Source: Chloroflexota bacterium (GTDB lineage: Bacteria; Chloroflexota; Dehalococcoidia; JACQUE01). From it: a DNA stretch of 7,944 nucleotides. The DNA lies in NCBI GenBank assembly GCA_016210425.1, contig JACQUE010000165.1, positions 1-7,944 on the forward strand. The letters are read 5' to 3'. Made by a program: the position numbers and the translations under genes. The notes below the pieces were generated by a model that was not told the DNA's origin, ran no database searches, and worked only from the letters and a program-made list of their open reading frames with translations. Below, piece after piece: positions 1 to 7,313 of this stretch. The stretch's first letter is position 1. Each line of letters starts with the position of its first letter.

Positions 1-37
1 AAAGCAGAGAGAAGCCTGACTACCGCGATGTTGTAGC

Positions 38-63
38 AAGGATGGTGAAAGAGCCATCCTTTT
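38..63 (+). terminator. Putative intrinsic terminator of an upstream gene
   Basis: A perfect 8-bp stem (AAGGATGG at 38-45 with CCATCCTT at 54-61) closes an 8-nt loop and runs into a T-rich stretch (TTTT at 60-63, then CTGTTAT). This is the layout of a rho-independent terminator, although the T run is short. One forward frame ends in TAG at 34-36, two bases before the stem, as expected for the tail of an upstream gene, but only 11 codons are visible and they are not recognisable. Because the hairpin lies upstream of the proposed argC promoter, it more likely ends upstream transcription than attenuates the arg operon. No gene is supported in 1-111. Confidence 0.5.
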
Positions 64-111
64 CTGTTATCCTCGTCAAGCCTCCGGAAGAGCCGGCTGT
101 CGCAGTTCTCC

Positions 112-140
112 TTGCCTTCGCACTACCCTGAGTGTATACT
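112..140 (+). promoter_or_regulatory. Candidate sigma70-type promoter of the arg operon
   Basis: TTGCCT (112-117) matches the -35 consensus at 4 of 6 positions and TATACT (135-140) matches the -10 consensus at 5 of 6, with an ideal 17-nt spacer. Transcription would start near 147-148, leaving a leader of about 21 nt before the argC start at 169. That is just enough for the GGGGAG ribosome binding site and too short for a riboswitch or attenuator. I see no convincing ArgR-type box around it. The assignment rests on motif matches and fitting geometry only. Confidence 0.5.
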
Positions 141-155
141 TGGGCGTAAACTGCT

Positions 156-161
156 GGGGAG
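156..161 (+). promoter_or_regulatory. Ribosome binding site that fixes the argC start
   Basis: GGGGAG lies 7 nt before the TTG at 169, which is optimal spacing. The alternative TTG at 112 has no comparable purine-rich site and coincides with the proposed -35 box. This site is the main reason for choosing the shorter ArgC. Confidence 0.7.
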
Positions 162-168
162 TCTTCCA

Positions 169-1209
169 TTGGCAGCGAAGGTCGGCATAATCAACGTCAC
201 GGGCTACGCTGGGTCCGAGTTGGCGCGGCTATTGCACACTCACCCCGGCGTTAAGCTGGTCTCCGTGACCGGGCGCAGCGGCGCCGGCCAGCGGCTCGGC
301 GACATCTTCCCACATCTCGCCGACATCGACTTGCCCGTTGAGCCCGATCTCGCCAGCGTGGATTTCGCCTTCTCAGCGCTGCCCCACGGCGCTTCAGCCG
401 AAGCGATCCTGCCCCTGTTCAGGGCCGGCGTCCGCGTCGTCGACATCAGCGCCGACTTCCGCCTCAACGATGCCGCCGAGTATCAGCAGTGGTACGGGGT
501 GGAGCACCCTGCCCCACAGCTCCTCTCGGGAGCCGTCTACGGTCTTACCGAGCTGACGCGCCAGCAGGTCCACTCAGCGACTATTGTTGCCAACCCCGGC
601 TGCTACCCAACATCCGCGATCCTGGCCCTGGCGCCGGCCCTGAAGGCAGGCCTCATCCAGCCGGATATCATCGTCGACAGCAAGTCGGGGATTTCCGGTG
701 CGGGGCGCAGCCTGGGCCTGGCCTACCACTTCTCCGAGGCCAATGAGAACGTCTCAGCCTACGCGCTAGACGGGCACCGCCACCTGCCGGAGATCGCCCA
801 GGAGCTGGGCAAGCTCACGCCCGAGGGGCAGCGGCCGGCCATAACCTTCCTGCCCCACCTGATCCCTATGACACGTGGCATCCTCAGCTCCTGCTATGCC
901 CGTCTGGTCGAAGGGCGCATTCCGCTGAACGAGCAGGGGCGACAGCGCATCCGTGAGCTATACCGGGAGTTCTATCGGAGCGAGCCCTTCGTGCGCGTCG
1001 TCGACAAGCCGCCCCAGACGAAGCAGACGCTTGGGAGCAATCTGTGCATCATCCATCCCACCATCGACATGCGCACGGGCAGGCTTGTGGTCATTAGCTG
1101 CCTCGACAACCTGGTCAAGGGAGCCGCCGGCCAGGCCATCCAGAACATGAACCTGATGCTGGGGCTGCCGGAGACTATGGGCCTCGAAGGAGTGGCGGTA
1201 TATCCTTGA
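169..1209 (+). CDS. argC: N-acetyl-gamma-glutamyl-phosphate reductase
   Basis: This enzyme makes N-acetylglutamate 5-semialdehyde by NADPH-dependent reduction of N-acetylglutamyl phosphate, the third step of ornithine synthesis, in the cytoplasm. From TTG 169 the protein has 346 residues, normal for the family. The N-terminus opens with the nucleotide-binding turn VTGYAGSEL, followed by SALPHG and the DISADFRL motif. The catalytic cysteine is Cys145 in NPGCYPT, and the conserved GHRHLPEI motif has its histidines at about 203 and 205. The C-terminal part carries IPMTRGI and the LDNLVKGAAGQAIQN signature. Opening the frame at TTG 112 would add 19 residues that look nothing like an ArgC N-terminus and would place translation start on the promoter. 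The stop overlaps the argJ start by 4 nt (TTGA), so the two are probably translationally coupled. Identification is firm; the exact start is well supported but not proven. Confidence 0.96.
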   Translation: MAAKVGIINVTGYAGSELARLLHTHPGVKLVSVTGRSGAGQRLGDIFPHLADIDLPVEPDLASVDFAFSALPHGASAEAILPLFRAGVRVVDISADFRLNDAAEYQQWYGVEHPAPQLLSGAVYGLTELTRQQVHSATIVANPGCYPTSAILALAPALKAGLIQPDIIVDSKSGISGAGRSLGLAYHFSEANENVSAYALDGHRHLPEIAQELGKLTPEGQRPAITFLPHLIPMTRGILSSCYARLVEGRIPLNEQGRQRIRELYREFYRSEPFVRVVDKPPQTKQTLGSNLCIIHPTIDMRTGRLVVISCLDNLVKGAAGQAIQNMNLMLGLPETMGLEGVAVYP

Positions 1210-2417
1210 CGATAACGGCAATAGCTGACGGAACCATCACTAGCCCGCAGGGCTTCCTCGCTGGAGCGGCGAGCGGGGGCATCAAGAACCCTCAGGCCCC
1301 TCGCAAAGACGTTGGCATCCTCTTCTCCAAGGCACCCTGCGTCGCTGCTGCGGTTGTCACTCGCAATAAGGTAAAGGCTGCTCCCATCATCGTCTCCTCG
1401 GAGCACGTGGCCGATGGTCGGGCCCAGGCGATAGTGGCCAACAGCGGCTGCGCCAACGCCTGCACCGGACCCGAGGGCGAGGAGGAGGCGCGGAAGATGG
1501 CGGCCATCGCCGCCCACAAGCTGGGGCTCGCTTCCGTCGACGTGCTCGTGGCCAGCACGGGCGTCATCGGCGTGCGGCTGCCCATGGACCGGCTGAGCTC
1601 CGGCATCGAGGCTGTGGAGCTCTCGCGGCAGGGCGGGCACGACCTGGCCTACGCTATCATGACGACGGATACCCGGCCGAAGGAGACCGCCGTTTCCTTT
1701 GCAGCATCGGGGCGGACGGCCATCGTCGGGGGCATCGCCAAAGGCGCGGGCATGATCCACCCCAACATGGCGACGATGCTGTCCTTCATAGCAACGGATG
1801 CCGCCATCCAACCGGTCTACCTAGCCGACTCGCTGCGGCGGGCAGTGGACATTTCCTTTAATATGGTGACTATCGATGGCGACACCAGCACCAACGACTG
1901 TGTCTTCCTGCTGGCCAACGGCCTGGTGGGCAACGAGCCCATCGCCGCCGGCAGCCCGGCGGCTGTTGAGTGGGAGGAGGCCCTGACGCGGGTCTGCCAG
2001 CACCTAGCGAAGGAGATCGCCCGCGACGGCGAAGGCGCTACGAAGCTGATCGAGGTGCAGGTCCGAGGGGCAGTCGACGTGGCGCAGGCCCGCAGCGCCG
2101 CGCGCACCATCGCCGGCTCCAACCTGACCAAAACGGCAGTCTACGGCAGCGACCCCAACTGGGGGCGCGTCCTGGCCGCCCTGGGCCGCAGCGACGCCGA
2201 GATGGTGGAGTCGAAGGTGGAGTTGCACCTTGGCTATCTCTGCATGATGCGCGAGGGGCGGCCTTTAGCCTTCTCTGAGGTTGAGGCCAGAGCTCTCCTC
2301 GATAAGCCGGAGGTGACCTTTCGGGTCGATCTCCATCTCGGCTCGGCGGAGGCGACTGCCTGGGGCTGCGACCTGACGGAGGAGTACGTTAGGGTCAACA
2401 GCGTCTACACGACATAG
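1206..2417 (+). CDS. argJ: Glutamate N-acetyltransferase / amino-acid acetyltransferase (ornithine acetyltransferase)
   Basis: ArgJ moves the acetyl group from N-acetylornithine to glutamate, which recycles acetyl and releases ornithine; bifunctional members also use acetyl-CoA. The 403-residue precursor is of normal length. The autocleavage site is in the KGAGMIHPNMATML motif (179-192), between Ala189 and Thr190, so alpha (1-189) and beta (190-403) chains are expected, with Thr190 as the nucleophile. The oxyanion-hole pair Thr118-Gly119 is in STGVIG. The beta chain shows DGDTSTNDC and the C-terminal EYVRVNSVYTT. The start is TTG within the TTGA overlap with argC; the best purine-rich site (GAAGGAG, 1186-1192) is a long 13 nt away, so initiation may rely on coupling. 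No in-frame ATG or GTG upstream fits better. ArgJ marks the cyclic acetyl pathway and argues against the LysW-carrier route. Whether it is mono- or bifunctional cannot be read from the sequence. Confidence 0.97.
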   Translation: MTITAIADGTITSPQGFLAGAASGGIKNPQAPRKDVGILFSKAPCVAAAVVTRNKVKAAPIIVSSEHVADGRAQAIVANSGCANACTGPEGEEEARKMAAIAAHKLGLASVDVLVASTGVIGVRLPMDRLSSGIEAVELSRQGGHDLAYAIMTTDTRPKETAVSFAASGRTAIVGGIAKGAGMIHPNMATMLSFIATDAAIQPVYLADSLRRAVDISFNMVTIDGDTSTNDCVFLLANGLVGNEPIAAGSPAAVEWEEALTRVCQHLAKEIARDGEGATKLIEVQVRGAVDVAQARSAARTIAGSNLTKTAVYGSDPNWGRVLAALGRSDAEMVESKVELHLGYLCMMREGRPLAFSEVEARALLDKPEVTFRVDLHLGSAEATAWGCDLTEEYVRVNSVYTT

Positions 2418-2427
2418 GGGATGCTAA

Positions 2428-3240
2428 GTGGCGGATAAAGGGGTCATCGTCGTCAAGATCGGGGGCAGCACGCTGGGCAGCCATGACACAGCCATGGAAG
2501 ACCTTGTTGCGCTTCAGGCGGAGGGTCGCCGAGTCGTCGTGGTGCATGGCGGCGGCAAGACGATCTCGGCGTGGCTGGCGCGGGCCAACCTGGAAAGCCG
2601 CTTCGTCCGTGGACTGCGCGTCACCGACAAGGACGCCCTGGACGTGGTGGTGGCTGTCCTGGCTGGCCTAGTCAATAAGGACCTCGTCTCCAGTCTCAAT
2701 GCGTTGGGAGGGCGCGCGGTTGGTCTGAGCGGGGCGGACGGTGGCCTCCTGCAAGGGACGATCCGCGACAGGGAGTTAGGCTACGTCGGCGATATCGCCT
2801 GCGTAAACTGCGGCATCCTGCAAGCTCTCCTCTCCCAGGGCCTGATGCCGGTCGTGGCTTCTGTTGCCCAGAGCCTGGAGCCCAGCGATGAAGGGGTGCA
2901 TCTGCTTAATATAAACGCCGACACTGCCGCCGGCGAGGTAGCCGCAGCCATCGGCGCTTACAGCCTCATCTACCTTACGGACGTTAAGGGCATCCTTGAT
3001 GGAGACGGTAGCTTGCTGCCGGACCTTACGCCTAGCGAAGCACGCGGGCTAATAGATCGAGGCGTTGTCACCGAAGGCATGATCCCCAAGGTGCTGGCCT
3101 GCCTAAAGGGACTGGAAGGGACGCCTCTGGCGCAAATCATAGACGGGCGGGAGCCCCATGCCCTGCTGAGGGCCCTTAACGGGGAGCCAGGGGGCACGAC
3201 AATACGGCGAGCGGATCGCGCTGAAGGGAAGGTACCATGA
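2428..3240 (+). CDS. argB: Acetylglutamate kinase
   Basis: This kinase phosphorylates N-acetylglutamate with ATP, the second step of the pathway. It belongs to the amino-acid kinase family. Visible motifs are the glycine loop KIGGS with Lys10, HGGGK (40-44), LRVTDKDALDVV, AVGLSGADG, NINAD (161-165, Asp165 the metal/catalytic organiser), YLTDVKGI and GMIPK with Lys221. The protein has 270 residues, nearer the short arginine-insensitive type (E. coli, about 258) than the roughly 300-residue arginine-inhibited type. The GTG start has a good AGGGGA site (2416-2421) 6 nt upstream. An in-frame TAA sits directly before it (2425-2427), so no N-terminal extension is possible. The C-terminal LNGEPGGTTI lacks the FTxxGIGTxI pattern of inhibited kinases. 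A LysZ-type kinase was considered and disfavoured because argJ is adjacent and no lysW is present. The gene is 10 nt from argJ and overlaps the next gene by 4 nt. Confidence 0.96.
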   Translation: MADKGVIVVKIGGSTLGSHDTAMEDLVALQAEGRRVVVVHGGGKTISAWLARANLESRFVRGLRVTDKDALDVVVAVLAGLVNKDLVSSLNALGGRAVGLSGADGGLLQGTIRDRELGYVGDIACVNCGILQALLSQGLMPVVASVAQSLEPSDEGVHLLNINADTAAGEVAAAIGAYSLIYLTDVKGILDGDGSLLPDLTPSEARGLIDRGVVTEGMIPKVLACLKGLEGTPLAQIIDGREPHALLRALNGEPGGTTIRRADRAEGKVP

Positions 3241-6080
3241 TGTTCTTTCGCCAGGGCGGCGGGAATAACGGCGATGCCCTCGGGCCTCCGCCACCGCCAT
3301 TCCGTCTCGACAGGGAGCGATTAAGCGGCGGCGTCAGTGGGGCCGCCCGCTGGTTGCTCATCATAGCGGTCATTGTTGCCCTGTATATCCTGCTCTCCAT
3401 CGGCAAGAGCATCTACACCGAGTACCTCTGGTTCGATAGCCTCAAGTTCAGCACCGTTTACACCACCGTCATTCGAACACGCGTCATCCTCTTTTTCGTG
3501 GGGGCGATCATCTTCGCCGGGCTGCTGGCGCTAAACATCGCCCTCGCCCGGCGCCTGGTGCCCAAGGTCGGCCAGATGCTGCTGACTGAGGAGGAGTTCT
3601 CCCTAATCCAGCGGGTGGTAAACATCGGCATCATCATCCTGGGCATCTTTATAACCATCATCTTCGCCTCCGTCGCCTCGGGCAAGTGGGACCTGATGCT
3701 GCGCTACATGAACGCCCAGAGCTTCGGCACAACTGATCCCATCTTCCACCGCGACGTCGGCTTCTACGTCTTCAATCTGCCCGTCTACGTATTCGTGCAG
3801 CGTTGGCTCCTGGCCGCTGCGTTCGTCCTACTCATCGGCAGCGCAGGCATATACGCCTTCCACTACAGCGTGCGGCGCTTCAGCGCCAGCGCCAGTGGCC
3901 CTGTCAGGGCCCACCTCTCCGGGCTCGGCGCCTTCCTGCTGCTCGTCTTTGGTTGGGGCTACTGGCTCGATACCTACCGGCTCAACTTCTCGGAGCGTGG
4001 CAATGTCTTTGGAGCGAGTTACACGGATGTGCATGCCCAGCTCTGGGGCCTGCGGCTGCTGATGGCCGTGACGCTAGCCGGAGCATTGCTCCTTCTCTGG
4101 AACATCCGGCGGCGCAGCTTGGTCCTGCCGGGTGTGATCGTGGGCGCCTGGATCGTCTTCGCCATCGGCGCAGGCGTCATCTACCCGGCCCTCGTCCAGC
4201 GGCTCACAGTCGAACCCAACGAGCTGACTAAGGAGAGACAATATATACAGTACAACATCGAGGCGACGCGGCGCGCCTTCGCCCTGGACCGTATTGAGGA
4301 GAACCAGTATCGGGCAGCGGACGTGCTCACGCCGGAGCAGGTCGCCAAAAACCCTCTCACCATCGGTAACGTCAGGCTATGGGACCACCGACCCCTGAAG
4401 GACACCTACAACCAGATTCAGAGCATCCGACTGCAGTATGACTTTCATGACGTGGACATTGACCGCTACACAACGGACGGGCAATATACCCAGGTTGCCT
4501 TGTCGGCCCGCGAGCTCCCCCTCGACAAGATACCGGCCAAAGCGAAGACATGGGTGAACGAGCGCCTCGTCTTCACTCATGGCTACGGCGCCGTCATGAG
4601 CCCCGTAAACGCCGTGGGGCCCGAGGGTCTGCCCGTGCTATTCCTGAAGGACCTTCCAACCACCGGCAAGCTCGACATCAAGCGCAACGAGATCTACTAT
4701 GGCGAGCGCACAGATAGCTACGTCATAGTGAACAGCAACCAGGAGGAGTTCGACTATCCTCTGGGCGATCAGAACAAGTACACGCGCTACGAGGCTACCA
4801 GCGGCGTAAAGCTGGGCAGCATGATCCGCCGCATTGCCTACGCCTGGCAGTTCGCCGACCCGAACATCGTTCTGAGCAGCCAGATCACCGACCAGAGCCG
4901 GATACTCTACTTCCGGAAGATTCAAGACCGTGTCCGCCACATCGCGCCCTTCCTGATGCTGGACTATGACCCCTACCTGGTGGTGGCTGATGGTCGTCTC
5001 TTCTGGATACAGGATGCCTATACGACCACAAGCGCCTACCCGTACTCAGAGCCCTATGGGGTGGGAGCCACGAGGATCAACTACATGAGGAACAGCGTCA
5101 AGGTCGTCATCGACGCCTATACCGGCGATGCCGTTTTCTACATCGCCGATCCGACGGATCCAATCGTCCAAGCCTACCAGTCCATCTTCCCGAAGCTCTT
5201 TACCCCCGGGCAGCAGATGCCCGATGAGCTGAAGGCGCACGTGCGCTACCCCGAGGACTTCTTCAGGGTGCAGGCGGATATGTATCGGACGTACCATATG
5301 ACCGACCCGCAGGTCCTTTACAACAAGGAAGACCTCTGGGTGTTCCCGGTGGAAACCGTCTACGGCATGCAGGAGCAGATGCAGCCTTACTATCTGATAA
5401 TGCGCCTCCCCGACCAAGCGGAGGAGGAGTTCGTCCTGCTGATACCGTTCACGCCGGTCAACAAGGACAACGCCATCGGCTGGATGGCAGCGCGCGCCGA
5501 CGGCTGGCTATCGAAGGAGCCAGGGGAGCAGAAGTACGGGAAGCTCATCTCCTTTAAGTTCCCGAAGGACAAGCTAGTATACGGGCCCAAGCAGATCGAA
5601 TCGCGCATCAGCCAGGACCCGCAGATATCCGCCCAGTTTGCCCTATGGGACCAGGGCGGCACGCGCGTCATCCGTGGCAACCTGCTCATGATCCCTATAG
5701 AGGACTCTTTCCTCTTCGTTGAGCCCATCTACCTGCAGGCCGCGACAGGCCGCATACCGGAGCTAAAGCGCATAGTCGTGGCGAATGGAGACCGCCTGGC
5801 CATGGAGGAGACGTTGGCCAAGTCCTTGGCCGTCGTCTTCAAGCTGGCGGCACCTTCTCCGCCTGTGACCGCCTCGCCCGTACCCTCGGGCGCCACGCCC
5901 ACGGCCCCGGCCACGAGCCCATCCCAGGAGACGAATGTCGCCGCGCTTGTGCAGTCGGCGCAGGACCACTTCAACCGTGCCCAGGATGCCCTCAAGGCAG
6001 GGGATTGGGCGGGCTATGGCCAGGAGTTGGCAGCACTCAAGGATGTGCTGGCGCGCTTGGGGCAGCTTACTTCCCGATAA
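3237..6080 (+). CDS. UPF0182 family polytopic membrane protein, function unknown
   Basis: This is a member of the UPF0182 (COG1615/PF03699) family, which has no established biochemical function that I know of. The 947 residues begin with a short glycine/proline-rich cytoplasmic tail. Seven hydrophobic segments follow, at about 39-57, 82-104, 126-147, 183-208, 227-244, 269-289 and 296-318. Basic clusters (RR at 105, RR near 213, RRR at 291) all fall on one side, so the positive-inside rule puts the N-terminus in and the region from about 319 outside the membrane. That region carries family-typical stretches: the tract around VEPNELTKERQYI (325-337), DAYTTTSAYPYSEP (593-606) and VKVVIDAYTG (621-630), then PTDPIVQAYQSIFP. 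A Pro/Ser/Thr/Ala linker (about 872-897) leads to a helical tail of about 50 residues with QDALKAGDWAGYGQEL, common in this family. No cysteine occurs anywhere. The ATG overlaps the argB stop (ATGA) behind AAGGGAAGG (3224-3232); argD follows after 12 nt. Tight packing implies co-expression with the arg genes. The family call is firm and the role unknown. Confidence 0.93.
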   Translation: MMFFRQGGGNNGDALGPPPPPFRLDRERLSGGVSGAARWLLIIAVIVALYILLSIGKSIYTEYLWFDSLKFSTVYTTVIRTRVILFFVGAIIFAGLLALNIALARRLVPKVGQMLLTEEEFSLIQRVVNIGIIILGIFITIIFASVASGKWDLMLRYMNAQSFGTTDPIFHRDVGFYVFNLPVYVFVQRWLLAAAFVLLIGSAGIYAFHYSVRRFSASASGPVRAHLSGLGAFLLLVFGWGYWLDTYRLNFSERGNVFGASYTDVHAQLWGLRLLMAVTLAGALLLLWNIRRRSLVLPGVIVGAWIVFAIGAGVIYPALVQRLTVEPNELTKERQYIQYNIEATRRAFALDRIEENQYRAADVLTPEQVAKNPLTIGNVRLWDHRPLKDTYNQIQSIRLQYDFHDVDIDRYTTDGQYTQVALSARELPLDKIPAKAKTWVNERLVFTHGYGAVMSPVNAVGPEGLPVLFLKDLPTTGKLDIKRNEIYYGERTDSYVIVNSNQEEFDYPLGDQNKYTRYEATSGVKLGSMIRRIAYAWQFADPNIVLSSQITDQSRILYFRKIQDRVRHIAPFLMLDYDPYLVVADGRLFWIQDAYTTTSAYPYSEPYGVGATRINYMRNSVKVVIDAYTGDAVFYIADPTDPIVQAYQSIFPKLFTPGQQMPDELKAHVRYPEDFFRVQADMYRTYHMTDPQVLYNKEDLWVFPVETVYGMQEQMQPYYLIMRLPDQAEEEFVLLIPFTPVNKDNAIGWMAARADGWLSKEPGEQKYGKLISFKFPKDKLVYGPKQIESRISQDPQISAQFALWDQGGTRVIRGNLLMIPIEDSFLFVEPIYLQAATGRIPELKRIVVANGDRLAMEETLAKSLAVVFKLAAPSPPVTASPVPSGATPTAPATSPSQETNVAALVQSAQDHFNRAQDALKAGDWAGYGQELAALKDVLARLGQLTSR

Positions 6081-6092
6081 GGAGAGGACAAG

Positions 6093-7274
6093 ATGACAGA
6101 CTGGCCGGCAGTTGAGAAGGAGTACTACCTCTTCACCGTCAACCGTCTGCCCGCCACATACGTGCGTGGCGAGGGTGCTCGCCTTTGGGACGATAGGGGT
6201 AAGGAGTACCTGGACTTCGTGGCTGGCTGGGCCGTGAACAGCCTGGGGCATTGCCCACCGGCCGTCGTTGAGGCTATCACCCGCCAGGCACGGACGCTTC
6301 TCCAGGTCTCCAACCACTACTACAGTATCCCGCAGCTTGAGCTGGCGCGTATCCTGGTCGATAATAGCTGCCTTGACAAGGTCTTCGTCTGCAATAGCGG
6401 CGCCGAGGCGTGTGAAGGCGCGGTCAAGCTGGCCCGTCGCTACGGGGCGCTGCATCGCGGCGGCGCCTGGAAGGTGATTACCGCCAACAACTCCTTCCAC
6501 GGGCGCACGCTCATGATGACCGCCGCCACAGGCCAGGAAAAGTTCCACAAGCCCTTCCATCCCATACCGGAAGGTTTCATCAACGTTGAGTACAACAACG
6601 TCGATGCCGTCAAGTCGGCCACGTCCAAAGAGACGTGCGCGGTTATGCTGGAGCCGCTGCAAGGCGAGGGCGGCGTGAACGTTCCCTCGCCGGAATACCT
6701 TAAGGCGGTGCGGGCCTGGTGCGACGAGACCGGCATGCTCCTCATCCTGGACGAGGTGCAGACCGGCATCGGTCGCCTGGGAACCCTCTTCGGCTATGAG
6801 AGCTTCGGCGTGGAGCCGGACATCATGGCGCTGGCCAAGGGGCTGGGCAGCGGCGTCCCCGTCGGCGCCTTCATGGCCAAGAATAAGGCCAACGTCTTCG
6901 AGGGAGGCCAGCACGGTTCCACCTTCGGCGGCAACCCTCTGACCAGCGCCGCCGCCCACGCCGTGGTCAAGTACGTCATCGAGAACAACGTCTGTGAGAA
7001 CGTGAAGCAGGTCGGCTCCTACCTTCTGGGGCGCTTGCGTCAGCTCGCCGATAGCCACAGCATCGTTACAGAGGCCCGGGGTATGGGCCTGCTCCAGGCG
7101 GTGGAGTTCGACCGCGAGGTGGGCATGGACGTTACCCGCGCCTGCTTGGAAGCGGGACTCCTCGTCAACCCGGTGAAGCCTAATGCCATCCGCATCATGC
7201 CGCCGCTTATCATAACGAAAGCAGATGTGGACGAGGCAGTGGAAAAGCTGGACTCAGTGCTGCGTAAGTTGTAA
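6093..7274 (+). CDS. argD: Acetylornithine aminotransferase (class III, PLP-dependent)
   Basis: ArgD transfers an amino group from glutamate to N-acetylglutamate semialdehyde, giving N-acetylornithine, the substrate ArgJ then deacetylates. The 393-residue protein has the usual ArgD length. Visible motifs are the phosphate-binding NSGAEACEGAVKLAR (101-115), the HGRT motif (136-139), LDEVQTGIGR with Asp220 contacting the PLP ring nitrogen, Lys249 in ALAKGLG forming the Schiff base, and Thr277 in STFGGNP. The motif usually read as EANEAA is EACEGA here, a mild variant. The ATG start sits behind a strong AAGGAGAGG (6079-6087) that begins on the stop codon of the preceding gene. ArgD enzymes often also serve as succinyldiaminopimelate aminotransferase in lysine synthesis, so dual use is possible. 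LysJ and ornithine-aminotransferase readings are less likely given argC, argJ and argB upstream. Confidence 0.94.
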   Translation: MTDWPAVEKEYYLFTVNRLPATYVRGEGARLWDDRGKEYLDFVAGWAVNSLGHCPPAVVEAITRQARTLLQVSNHYYSIPQLELARILVDNSCLDKVFVCNSGAEACEGAVKLARRYGALHRGGAWKVITANNSFHGRTLMMTAATGQEKFHKPFHPIPEGFINVEYNNVDAVKSATSKETCAVMLEPLQGEGGVNVPSPEYLKAVRAWCDETGMLLILDEVQTGIGRLGTLFGYESFGVEPDIMALAKGLGSGVPVGAFMAKNKANVFEGGQHGSTFGGNPLTSAAAHAVVKYVIENNVCENVKQVGSYLLGRLRQLADSHSIVTEARGMGLLQAVEFDREVGMDVTRACLEAGLLVNPVKPNAIRIMPPLIITKADVDEAVEKLDSVLRKL

Positions 7275-7277
7275 AAT
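7249..7277 (+). promoter_or_regulatory. Possible internal promoter for argG
   Basis: TGGACT (7249-7254, 4 of 6 to the -35 consensus) and TAAAAT (7272-7277, 5 of 6 to the -10 consensus) are separated by 17 nt at the end of argD. Transcription would start near 7284, within the only sizeable gap between genes, giving an argG leader of about 77 nt. A match of this quality can arise by chance in an AT-rich patch, so this is a suggestion only. Confidence 0.3.
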
Positions 7278-7301
7278 TATCCCGGCTTTGGTCGCTGTCG
7301 T

Positions 7302-7313
7302 GACCGGCCGGTC
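7302..7313. repeat. 12-bp perfect palindrome in the argD-argG gap
   Basis: GACCGGCCGGTC reads identically on both strands and lies 47 nt before the argG start. With no spacer it would form only a poor RNA hairpin and it is not followed by a T run, so it is not a terminator. It could be a dimeric repressor operator just downstream of the possible internal promoter, or a chance GC-rich palindrome. The rest of the 86-nt gap holds nothing else recognisable apart from the argG ribosome binding site. Confidence 0.35.

Noticed and set aside
42..130. Small 29-codon frame (ATG 42 to TGA 128-130) upstream of argC, considered as a leader peptide or as the tail of an upstream gene
   Set aside because: It contains no arginine codons, its AAGG lies directly against the ATG instead of at ribosome-binding distance, and it crosses both the hairpin and the -35 box. 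The frame is also open to the left window edge, so an upstream gene tail cannot be fully excluded.
972..1811. 279-codon minus-strand open frame opposite argC and argJ
   Set aside because: It is a shadow of two clear coding regions, with no recognisable motif and composition typical of antisense GC-rich frames.
2428..3240. Possibility that argB is a LysW-dependent kinase (LysZ type)
   Set aside because: argJ and argC are directly upstream and no lysW or argX/lysX gene is in the window; the acetyl pathway explains the cluster fully.
5875..5892. 6-bp inverted repeat (CGCCCG / CGGGCG) with a 6-nt loop near the end of the UPF0182 gene
   Set aside because: It lies inside the coding region for the Pro/Ser/Thr linker, has no T run, and is easily produced by GC-rich proline and glycine codons.
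5763..7058. Long open frame on the minus strand (431 codons) opposite the end of the UPF0182 gene and most of argD
   Set aside because: It runs antisense to two well-recognised genes, its translation matches no family I know, and it spans the boundary between them. Strong GC bias at third codon positions commonly opens such frames.
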